DNA of 19,000 nt, from contig MSJI02000220.1 in the NCBI GenBank assembly GCA_001931905.2, positions 1 to 19,000 on the forward strand, in the 5' to 3' direction. The translations under genes and the position numbers were made by a program. Below the pieces are notes generated by a model. That model was not told the origin of the DNA, did no database searches, and was given only the letters and a program-made list of their open reading frames with translations. Origin of the DNA: Cladosporium sp. IMV 00045. Taxonomy: Eukaryota; Ascomycota; Dothideomycetes; Cladosporiales; Cladosporiaceae. Shown here piece by piece: positions 10,805-19,000 of the stretch. Each line of letters opens with the position of its first letter. Positions within the stretch are counted from its first letter, which is position 1.

Positions 10805-11394
10805 GAGAGGTGGGATTGAGGATGACTTGGGATGAATTGTTTTCTGTGGGTTTTTGGGATATGTTTATTTCGCCTGGGCTGGAAGCCTGGATGTGGATGG
10901 ACGATTGGCGTTGGTCTGTATAAGGTAGGTACCTTCTTTGGTTCTTTCTCGGGTTTCGTTTTTGGTACGGGTTCAGGCCAGGGCAGGGTTAGCATATTGC
11001 CTAGGCCGACATTTTTCGTTTACTTGCCAGCATACTTTACTTTGACATGAATTGAGACTGAAGAGTTTCGTACTTTTGCTTTTGACTTGAAACGGGCAGG
11101 AATTTTTCATTCATCTTTCGTCTTTCGTCTATCGTTATTCGTCATAGTCATCGATGAGGATTCCAAAAATCGTCAAAATGTTCCTCGTCCAGATCTTCAA
11201 AACGCTGATTGTAAGAACTCGCTCTTTCTGCCGTGATCATCGTAGAACGCTCAGCATGGTGCCTTTGCAAGCAAATACTTCGTCCGCCATATCCCCTCCG
11301 CCATATACCAATCCAGAGAAAAGGGAAGATTCAGTACCAAAACGCACCACATGAAGTCATCTATCCATCAAATCCCCCCACCCTAAATAACTTC
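10805..11394. other. Convergent intergenic region, no gene seen
   Basis: This tail-to-tail spacer between INCENP (+) and the orphan gene (-) is T/G-rich near the INCENP stop. A short degenerate run of TTTCGTC/ATTCGTC words lies at about 11113-11144. No open frame with recognisable content, no tRNA, no strong hairpin. Confidence 0.5.
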
Positions 11395-12501
11395 CTACTT
11401 CCCATTCTCCCTCTCCTCCCCCTCCCTCCCTTCCAACCTCAAAACCCCCACCGCCCTCCCCACCCCCTCATCCAACCCCCCACAAACATCCCTCAGCACC
11501 CACACTCCAAAATCGCGACAAGCATGCCTGACGGCGCCATCATTCGCGTCCCACGCCATAGCGACCAGCGCCAGAGCCTGCGCGGCGAATAAGCGAAGCA
11601 GCAGGGACGCTTGCGCGAAGAAGCGCGCGGAGAGTTTGTGTCGTGCGTCGAGGCTGTGGAGGGTTGTGAGGAGGGCGCGGAGGTGGGGGAGGAGGAGGGT
11701 GAGGAGGAGGAGGGTGTAGAATGTTAGGGCGCTGGTGGTGCGGTGGAGGAGGGTTTGTTGGGTTTGGTGGTTGGGGGTCGAAGGGTTCGGTGTGGTTGCG
11801 GTGGTGGCGGTGAGTTGGTTCGCGGGCTGGGGTTGTGGAGGAGGATGTACGGATTGAGGAATTGCTTCGCGGAGCACGATGGTTTCTTCCTCGCTCAGGT
11901 CGGAGGGCAGGCCGCGGAGGATGTAGCTTATGCCGTCGATGTAGAGGCGGCGGTTGAGCGGGTCGTTGGCTGTTGAGGGGTCTTTCATCGAGAGATTGAG
12001 AAGGGCAAGGCCGTGTAGGCCGCTTTTGCTGGTGGTGTTCGGGTTCAGATCTTGGTCTTGTAGTCTTGTGAAGGCCTGGAAGAGAGGTGCCGGGGTTGCT
12101 GAACCGGAGGTTGACGGACGGCTGCAGGGCGCGGAGGTGAAGACGTCTGGGAGGTCATCGTCGCTGTATATTTCCTCGTCTGAGGAGGAGGCGGAAGAAG
12201 ACGGTCTGCTTCTGTAGGATGGTGGCGGGCTCTCTGAGCTGGTGCTCGCCGTGCTAGACGGGCTTCGGGATCGAATTGGAGTCTTTGGACCCGTGTAGAT
12301 AGAGGCGCGGATGGACCGGAGTTTGGGGAGTCGGCGTTGAAGAATGTTTGGAAGAGTGGTGTATAGTAGTGAGAGGACTGTCTCGTCCGTATCTGAGTCG
12401 GACGTGCTGTAGCAATATGACTTGTTGAAGCCCGGCAGGCGGAATAGGAGATTGTCCTCGCTGCTTGAGGCAAGGCTATTGCGTGAGAGATAGCCTGCCA
12501 T
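11395..12501 (-). CDS. Unrecognised Ser/Pro-rich protein with PPxY motif and hydrophobic C-terminal segments
   Basis: Single exon, 368 aa, ATG at 12501-12499, stop TAG at 11397-11395. Residues 1-70 contain a fairly ordered stretch (TVLSLLYTTLPNILQRRLPKL). Residues 75-140 are Ser/Pro-rich, with a PY motif (PPSY, residues 93-96) and an acidic patch (SSSDEEIYSDDDLPD, 105-119). Residues 185-215 form a compact, conserved-looking block (RLYIDGISYILRGLPSDL, then SEEE). A Pro/Gln/Thr linker leads to two hydrophobic stretches (about 256-283 and 294-317) that could be membrane helices or an amphipathic helical bundle. I cannot name the family; the RLYIDG-ISYILRGLPSDL block should be the best search handle. 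PPxY is the ligand of WW domains such as those of Rsp5/Nedd4 ubiquitin ligases, so a membrane-bound adaptor role is possible but unproven. Confidence 0.75.
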   Translation of the reverse strand: MAGYLSRNSLASSSEDNLLFRLPGFNKSYCYSTSDSDTDETVLSLLYTTLPNILQRRLPKLRSIRASIYTGPKTPIRSRSPSSTASTSSESPPPSYRSRPSSSASSSDEEIYSDDDLPDVFTSAPCSRPSTSGSATPAPLFQAFTRLQDQDLNPNTTSKSGLHGLALLNLSMKDPSTANDPLNRRLYIDGISYILRGLPSDLSEEETIVLREAIPQSVHPPPQPQPANQLTATTATTPNPSTPNHQTQQTLLHRTTSALTFYTLLLLTLLLPHLRALLTTLHSLDARHKLSARFFAQASLLLRLFAAQALALVAMAWDANDGAVRHACRDFGVWVLRDVCGGLDEGVGRAVGVLRLEGREGEERENGK

Positions 12502-12656
12502 TCTTGCTGTGGCGCTGCCTGATGCAGCCTGATTTTTCTTTCCTTGGGCAATCGGTGAATATATTTTTCCAGAAAGCTTGTTAACAGGACGAGACGGGAC
12601 AGCAGTATAGCTGCTGGGGTATGCGTATGTTAATGCTTGCTAGAGATACGATGTCA

Positions 12657-12694
12657 AGGAGGAAGAGGGAGAAGAGGAAGAGGAATGAGAAGAG
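12657..12694 (-). promoter_or_regulatory. Polypyrimidine promoter tract of the orphan gene
   Basis: The plus strand is an almost pure A/G run of about 38 bases, which is a CT-tract on the coding strand about 155-195 bp upstream of the ATG at 12501. CT-rich tracts are common core-promoter or transcription-start neighbours in filamentous fungi. Function is inferred. Confidence 0.35.
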
Positions 12695-14535
12695 ACAGAT
12701 GTCGCACATCCATCCATACCTTAGCTAGTTGACACACATTCCGATGACCAGGATGCATGCGCTCGCTTATCACCATTTGAGTTGCTCAACGAGCGTCTAT
12801 GGGCCAGAGGCAGCATGCACGTTGCGAGGTGTTTGACAGCTCGCTGACATGTGACAGAGCGCGCTTTGTTGAGCTGCACAAACCCTGGGATGCCATCGGC
12901 TCTGCCCGCCTTGTGGCTGACACGTGAAAAAAGTGCTTGTCTCCTGTGCGAATTGACCGAGGCTCTTATGTAATGAGAGGCTGATGGCCAAGTCGATGCG
13001 GCCATGCGCGTGGGATTGCTCTTGTGTTCGCGGGTGTTGTTGGAAGGCACAAATGCTTCTCCGGTGTCTCACATGAGTATAGGTAGGTAGAGTCAGATGT
13101 TCGGATAATCGCAACGGACAGGGCCGGATAGCCGCCTCGTCTAACTGTAGCCGATATCAAGCATCTGCATGAGTCGCGACAGCGAGAGGTGAGTTATCTG
13201 CCGGATGAACAGCATGTGATTCTCGACAGTCTGTCGAAGCCTGTGAAAGCAACGAAGAGACTGCCGCGAAGTCATCCATCTCGAGTGGTCTCTTGCTCCG
13301 TCATGGGATGAGCTCACGGATCTGCCAAGTGAGAATGCGAGTGTATTTCTTTCTCATTTTGTAATGCATTGGGGATAGCGAAGCCAAGGTCGGGTCAAAT
13401 CAGCCCTCAGCCAACGGATCAAACATGCGTTCACGCTCCTTGGCGAGGTGGATCACTTCGCGCCTGAAGACCTACCTGTCCGACTTCATCTCATCTCTAC
13501 TCTGCGCATAATATTATTCTGCTGCTCATCTGTCTATCGCAACGTACCATTTCCCGTCTCTTCAAACCCAGGAATGTATATGTCTCTGATGACGAGGCCC
13601 CTGTGGCCGCTATCGGCAGCGCCTCCTCAGCGATGGGTGGCTTGATGGACGCGTCCGCATTTTTTGCGCCCGCTTCATAGGGCAAAACCGGCGATGAAGA
13701 CTAGTTGAGGTATCATCTAGAGACATCAGAGTTACGACGTAGGCATGCTTGCGTCAACGAAGAGGAACTTCGACAACCAACACAGGCCTCTGGTTGCGTG
13801 CTCAACAGATGTTAAAGAAATCACTCGAAGCGACGAACACTGCTCTTCCTGGCTTCGAATGACCTCGTGCTACGAATATCACATACTGTATTTGATATGA
13901 GTACACGCGGCCAAGGTACTGAGTTAACTTTCATCACCCCTAAGTACCGCTGATCCAGCTTCCACTTCATTGGAGCTTTCCATGTCCAGCCATACTGCTG
14001 GCGTACGCACTTGCCGTATTGCCGACCTGATAATACCGCTCGTCATACAAATTATCTATCAATATAACGAGAAGTCGCGTCTTACGAATGAGGAAATGCT
14101 CTCTCCGTTTGAACTTTCTGTCTTGCTAATCCCGATTTTCGATCTTCCATTGAATATTCGCCCACAACAGTCCACTCAGTGGCTCTGATTTATCGCACAC
14201 CAGCACTCTGAATCTGGCCTTGGGTGAGCCTTACGATTGTTACTTGGTCTCAAAACACAGCAATAAATTCGAAAGTCACTCGGACTCCATTCGTGGAAGC
14301 CTGTGGACTGCCTCTATCCCTACACTGGGACCAACTCCTCTTCGAGCAAGCCAACACTCTTCCAGATAGTGATTGTCGACTAAACGAGCAGAAAGACTCC
14401 CTATTGAGCGCCCGCTCCGCGCTTGTAGTCGCCGTCGCACTATATGCAATAATACTTGCCGACCGCCTATGTTCATCATTCCATACACGAGACGCTCTCC
14501 GCCTCCCGCCCTTCGGTGTGCGCGGCAACCACCTA
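12695..14535. other. Large divergent intergenic region, no gene recognised
   Basis: The two ATGs flanking this region are 2.0 kb apart, the largest gap in the window. It should hold the promoters of the orphan gene (-) and the arylsulfotransferase gene (+). Both strands show only short open frames of chance character (for example 12721-13050 -, 13448-13645 +, 13970-14188 +). A CACGTG E-box lies at 12921-12926. The last 312 bases are open in the arylsulfotransferase frame from an ATG at 14224, but I regard the signal-peptide ATG at 14536 as the start. I see no transposon termini, tRNA or long repeat. Confidence 0.5.
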
Positions 14536-16741
14536 ATGTTCATCGAGTTCTCTACCCTATGGCTTTTCACCCTCATTTTACACGCTGACGCCGCCCGCCT
14601 TGACGAGTCCTCCGGGATCCCTGCATACAATCAATCTATCGATAAAGGGACCCTCGGCTACTACCCCACCTGGTCGTTCAAGACCGAAGACGACATCTTC
14701 GCGCCCAGAATAAATTGGCTACAGTGGGACCCGCAATGCAACGACGGTACATACTATTTCCTCACACCGCGAGGGTGGGGTATAGAACTTCCAGGTCCCA
14801 TGATTCTGGATTGGAAAGGCGACTTGGTTTGGACTAAACACTTTGCGAACGAATGGGGCGGGCAGGCGTATGACTTCATGGTACAGCATTATCAAGGACA
14901 GGAATATCTCACTTTCTGGACGGGGGATGATCGGGTACGAGGACATGGGTCTGGGAGCTATATGACGGTGAGTGCTGCACAGTGTCGGAGCATGATGTGG
15001 GGCTGCCATGCCGAACAAACGGCAGCTAGCACAGATATACTGACGGTTGACTTAGCTCGACTCTTCCTACGAATTAATTCACAACGTGAATGCGGCGAAC
15101 GGCCTGAATGCCGACCTCCACGAGTTCCTTCTAACACCAGATGGCACAGCGCTCATGACCGTGTATCAGAAGTACCAGTACGACATTTCCGATCGACGGG
15201 TCTTCAACGCAACGGACGATCCCAACGATGCGGAACCAAACTGGATATGGGACTGCTTGCTCCAGGAGATATCCGTCGACACCATGAGCGTCATCTTTGA
15301 ATGGCGTGCATCTGATCACATCGATATCAACGACACGTACCATATGATCGCGCGTGCAGGCAACCACGAGGACCCGTTCGATTGGTTCCATTTGAACAGC
15401 ATCCGGAAAGACGAGCTTGGTAATTATCTGATCTCCGCCCGATACACTCACAGCGTCACTTACATAGACGGCAAAACTGGCGATGTGATCTGGACTTTGG
15501 GCGGAAAGAGCAACATGTTCATGGATCTTAGCAATGGGTCTGCCATCAACTTCGCTTGGCAGCATGATGCGCAATTTGTGCCGCCTGAAGCTTTTCCGAA
15601 GCTGTATGAGCCGCCGAAAGATCAACTGGGATACACGACAAGGTTGCTGTCTCTGTTCGACAACGCCGCAGAAGATCAGAACTACATGTACGGCGAGGAT
15701 CTGTCCCGCGGTCTGCTACTGGAGATCACCTTCCCGACTCCTGGATATCACAAGTTTGGCAGTCGTGGAAGCAGTCGAGATATCTCCCACTTGCTACAGC
15801 TGGCCGAAAAGTCCAATCCCGGAGTCAGTAAGGTTACAAAACTCGCAAAGCCAGACCTACCATATCCCAGCTACGAACACAACGAACTCCAAGACCTTGA
15901 GATCAACCGCATGAAGATTAGTCAAACCAACAGCTCCAACCCCACTCACACAGCAAGAGTGATCCAAGTCTTCTCCAACCCATCTCACGTCCGCTCCTCC
16001 TCCCAAGGATCACTGCAACTCCTGCCCCCAACATTCAATCATTCCGACGCCCGAGTCTTCGTCGGCTACGGTCTAAACGCCGTCTTCACCGAATTCGACG
16101 CCAACGGCACAACCCTTTGCGACGCGCACTTCGGGGCCGTGACGTCCTGGGAGCGCGGCGACATCCAGAGCTATCGCGCTTACAAATTCCCATGGATCGG
16201 GAGGCCGAAATATCAGCCACGGATCGCCATGGACGAAAAGAGAGAGAATGTATACGTTAGCTGGAACGGAGCAACCGAAGTGAAAACATGGCTACTGCAA
16301 GCAAGCGACGAGGCGAACGATGAAGAAGTCAACTCTACCAGCTGGCGAGAACTGCAACGCATGCCGAAATTCTCTTTCGAGACAGAGTTCGCCCTCCCTA
16401 AACCCCTCCTCTCAAAAGAAAGATACATCCGCATCGTCGCCCTCTCCTCCACCAACTCATCCCTAGAACACGGCATCACGCCCATCCTCGACCGCGCTGC
16501 CCCCATAGAAACCCCCGAAGACGAGCAAAACAAAATCCAGGAACCCACCTCCGCACAAACGCAGCCCAACAACCACTTCTCCCCCTCCAAGATCGTACTC
16601 GCCGGCTTCCTCGCCATAATGGCGGGTTTCACGCTCTTTGAAGCGTACAGGCGATATCTGTGCTGGAAAATCGGCAGGCCGGCGGTTGGGGCTGCGAGGT
16701 GGAGGAAGGTGGAGGGGTATAGAGTTTTGGGGGAGAGTTGA
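14536..16741 (+). CDS. Arylsulfotransferase-family (ASST) secretory/membrane-anchored protein
   Basis: Exons are 14536-14967 and 15056-16741, giving 705 aa. The 88-nt intron has donor GTGAGT and acceptor TTAG, and splicing joins SYMT to LDSSYE in phase. The start at 14536 gives a signal peptide (MFIEFSTLWLFTLILHADAA, cleavage about residue 20). The ATG at 14224 would add 104 residues without family resemblance. The fungal arylsulfotransferase signatures are in order: YPTW, GPMILDWKGDLVW, YLTFWTGD, ADLHEF, DWFHLNSI with histidine (about 250-258), GNYLISARYTHSVTYIDGKTGDVIWTLGGK, WQHDAQF with histidine (about 310), LFDNAAEDQ, SRGLLLE, SSSQGSLQLLP and YRAYKFPW. This is the beta-propeller fold of PF14269. 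An extra ~65 residues (about 372-440) separate SRGLLLE from the SQGS strand. Many NxS/T sequons fit secretion. A membrane helix (about 656-674) with a basic tail suggests a type I anchored enzyme. The sulfate acceptor is unknown, and activity in fungi is not established. Confidence 0.88.
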
Positions 16742-17400
16742 ATTCCTTTTTGTTTGGGAATTTTAACGCTTTTTGGGAAGGGAATTTTTGGCGTTCGGGT
16801 TCTCTTATTGAACATGCAAGTTTGGGTTGTAGGTGGCTGAGGGTGGTTTCCATCGTACTTATCACAAGGTTGCTTTGAGCCGTAAATTAAGACTCACCTT
16901 TTGTGTTTCGAAGACGAAACCCCAAGTATTGTAGGCAATAAATTACTGACGAGGGCACGCAGCATAGTCTTTGGCATCTGCATAGATCACGTATGGGCTA
17001 CTTCGTAGTCATCCTAGTACAGTGTTGTTTCGAGAATGTAAGAAGGTAAGAACGGATTCAGAAAGTGTGAGTTTCAAGAGGTGCGACGAAAACGAGGATT
17101 CCAGTGAGAGCAACTTATCATAGGAGCGCGGCGCGCTGTAACGAGGTGCTCATGATCTCACTCATTTGCCAAACAACATCACTTCGAGGATCAAACAAAG
17201 TAGGAAATGAAGTCGAGTTAAACACTCACGAGTCGCCTGATATTCTAGGCGCTTCAGCGACGGCTTGTGCCGAAGGAGCCGAATGGGAGACCCCCGGGCC
17301 GGACAAGACAGCGGGCGAATAATTCCCACGACATCTGCTAACCACAGTCAGGCTACACCTCCAACTTTTTGGGACAAAGCACCCCTCATTGGAGTTGATA
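16742..17400. other. Intergenic region upstream of CCT3, no gene seen
   Basis: This holds the 3' UTR of the arylsulfotransferase gene and the distal promoter of CCT3. Short frames (17104-17322 +, 17226-17438 -) have no recognisable features. No RNA gene, repeat or mobile element is visible. Confidence 0.5.
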
Positions 17401-17413
17401 TTCAAGAACCTTC
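17401..17413 (+). promoter_or_regulatory. Perfect three-unit heat-shock element upstream of CCT3
   Basis: The bases TTCAAGAACCTTC are three contiguous alternating HSF units (TTCnnGAAnnTTC) with no mismatch. They are followed in register by GAC at 17416-17418, a 2-of-3 match to a fourth unit. The element ends 94 bp before the CCT3 ATG at 17508, the usual place for an HSF1 trimer site. Its association with a chaperonin gene makes function likely, though no binding evidence is available here. Confidence 0.6.
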
Positions 17414-17477
17414 TGGACCTGGCGTTGCGACAGACCAACTACACACTCACGCCTGTGTCAATCCTTTGTCAAGTTAC

Positions 17478-17493
17478 AAGCGCAAAAGCGCTT
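17478..17493. repeat. Perfect 6-bp inverted repeat just before the CCT3 start
   Basis: AAGCGC and GCGCTT flank a 4-base AAAA loop, 14 bases before the ATG. As RNA it would form a small GC-rich hairpin in the leader. As DNA it is a palindromic site. Confidence 0.5.
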
Positions 17494-17507
17494 CCTAAAT
17501 ATTCAAT

Positions 17508-19000
17508 ATGCAGGCCCCAGTCATGTTCGTCAGTAAGTATTTGACCTACACCTTGAATCAGACGATACAACAATGTGCTGACTGTCTAAACAGACACTGG
17601 CAACGGTGAGCGCCAGACCGGCCGCCAAGCCCAGATGTCCAACATCACCGCCGCGAAGACCGTAGCAGACATTATCCGATCATGCTTGGGCCCCAAGGCC
17701 ATGCTGAAGATGCTTCTGGACCCCATGGGCGGCATCGTCCTCACAAACGACGGCCACGCCATTCTGAGAGAGATCGAGGTTGCGCACCCGGCGGCGAAGA
17801 GCATGATTGAGCTGGCAAGGACGCAGGACGAGGAGGTCGGAGACGGCACCACCACAGTCATCATTCTGGCGGGAGAGATGCTCGCGCTTTCGTTACCACA
17901 ACTCGACCGTCACATCCACCCCGTCGTCATCATCCAGGCCTACAAGAGAGCCCTCAGCGACGCGCTCGCCGTCATTGAGGAGGTCTCAATCCCCGTGGAC
18001 ATCGACAACACCGACCAGATGAGGCAGCTGATCGGCTCTTCCATCGGCACCAAATTCACCTCGAGGTGGATGGACCTGATGTGCGACCTGGCTCTCAAGG
18101 CTGTGCGCACGGTGAGCCACCACGCCGGTGGCGGCAAGCAGGAGGTGGACATCAAGCGCTACGCACGTGTGGAGAAGGTTCCCGGCGGCGAGATCGAGGA
18201 CTCGTGCGTGCTGGACGGTGTTATGCTGAACAAGGACATCACACACCCCAAGATGCGGAGGCGGATAGAGAACCCCCGCATTGTGCTGCTTGACTGCACA
18301 TTGGAGTACAAGAAGGGCGAGTCGCAGACGAACATTGAGATCACCAAGGAGGAGGACTGGAACCGCGTGCTGCAGATCGAGGAGGAGCAGGTCAAGGCCA
18401 TGTGCGATGCTATCATTGCCGTCAAGCCTGATCTCGTCATCACCGAAAAGGGTGTTTCCGACCTTGCCCAGCACTTCCTCGTCAAGCACAACATCACCGC
18501 TCTCCGCCGCGTAAGAAAGACGGACAACAACCGCATTGCCCGTGCCACTGGCGCTACTATCGTGAACTCTGTCTACGACCTGACCGAGCGCGATGTTGGC
18601 ACCCACTGTGGTCTCTTCGAGATCTCCAAGATTGGCGACGAGTACTTCACTTTCCTCACCCAGTGCAAGGACCCCAAGGCTTGCACGATCCTCCTCCGCG
18701 GTCCCTCAAAAGACATCCTCAACGAGATCGACCGCAACCTAGCGGATGCCATGGCCGTCGCGAGAAACGTCATCTTCCACCCCTTCCTCAGCCCCGGTGG
18801 TGGCGCCTCAGAGATGGCCGTCTCCGTCCGTCTGTCACAGAAAGCCAAGGCGGTCGAGGGTGTTGCACAGTGGCCCTACCGCGCCGTCGCCGAGGCGATG
18901 GAGGTCATTCCCCGTACTCTCATCCAGAACGCCGGTTCCTCGCCCATCCGCGTTCTCACTCAGCTCCGCGCAAAGCACGCCGAGGACGCCAACAAGACCG
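17508..19000 (+). CDS. CCT3: T-complex protein 1 subunit gamma (CCT3), 3' end outside the window
   Basis: Exon 1 is 17508-17532 and exon 2 is 17594 to beyond 19000. The 61-nt intron has donor GTAAGT, branch-like CTGAC and acceptor CAG, and interrupts codon 9 (MQAPVMFV-N). About 477 codons are visible of a family length near 540, so roughly the last 60-70 residues are missing. The protein is one of eight subunits of the cytosolic TRiC/CCT chaperonin, which folds actin, tubulin and WD-repeat proteins using ATP. Visible group II chaperonin motifs are LGPKAM (40-45), TNDGHAIL (about 59-66), the ATPase loop GDGTTTVI (91-98), ENPRIVLLDC and EYKKGESQTNIEI leading into the apical domain, LVITEKGVSDLAQH, RIARATGA and SPGGGASEM, then TLIQNAG. 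The start MQAPV and QAQMSNITAAK match gamma subunits specifically, including yeast Cct3. Codon use is strongly biased, as expected for a highly expressed gene. A heat-shock element lies in its promoter. Confidence 0.97.

Noticed and set aside
15826..15868. Possible short intron (GTAAGG to CCCAG) in the arylsulfotransferase insert
   Set aside because: About 42 nt is shorter than the other introns here (51-88 nt), no good branch point is visible, and the frame is open throughout. It is left as coding but should be checked with transcripts.
17606..17611. Decoy splice donor (GGTGAG) early in CCT3 exon 2
   Set aside because: The frame continues with conserved CCT gamma residues (ERQTGRQAQ), so no intron starts there.

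Overview
This window is nuclear DNA of a filamentous ascomycete (Pezizomycotina, plausibly Dothideomycetes). The evidence is: short spliceosomal introns (51-88 nt), most with GTAAGT/GTATGT donors or CTAAC branch points; monocistronic genes with pyrimidine-rich leaders; and a DUF3176 membrane protein, a family typical of these fungi. There are no prokaryotic operons, insertion sequences, CRISPR arrays, tRNA or rRNA genes.

Layout. 1-390 (+) is the 3' end of an unrecognised protein with five 8-residue Pro/Ala/Ser repeats. 1535-2920 (+) is a mitochondrial acetoacetyl-CoA thiolase (ERG10/ACAT1 type, one intron), whose promoter carries a sterol-regulatory-element-like site, two CCAAT boxes and a CCTCGG fatty-acid-response core. 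3794-5986 (-) is a DUF3176 multi-pass membrane protein; its leader contains a 33-bp tandem duplication that doubles an upstream ATG. 6997-10804 (+) is INCENP/Sli15, the scaffold of the chromosomal passenger complex, with two very short introns, one of them in frame. 11395-12501 (-) is an unrecognised Ser/Pro-rich protein with a PPxY motif and hydrophobic C-terminal segments. 14536-16741 (+) is a secretory-pathway arylsulfotransferase-family protein with a C-terminal membrane anchor and one intron. 17508 to the window end (+) is CCT3, the gamma subunit of the TRiC/CCT chaperonin, with a start-proximal intron, cut at the right edge. A perfect three-unit heat-shock element lies 95 bp upstream of its ATG.

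The genes do not form an obvious pathway or biosynthetic cluster. This looks like an ordinary mix of housekeeping genes (thiolase, INCENP, CCT3) and fungus-specific membrane or secreted proteins. I did not find a new multi-gene system. The points most worth checking are the candidate cis-regulatory sites (SRE-like and HSE), the duplicated upstream ORF start, the in-frame INCENP intron that naive ORF calling would translate, and the PY-motif orphan.
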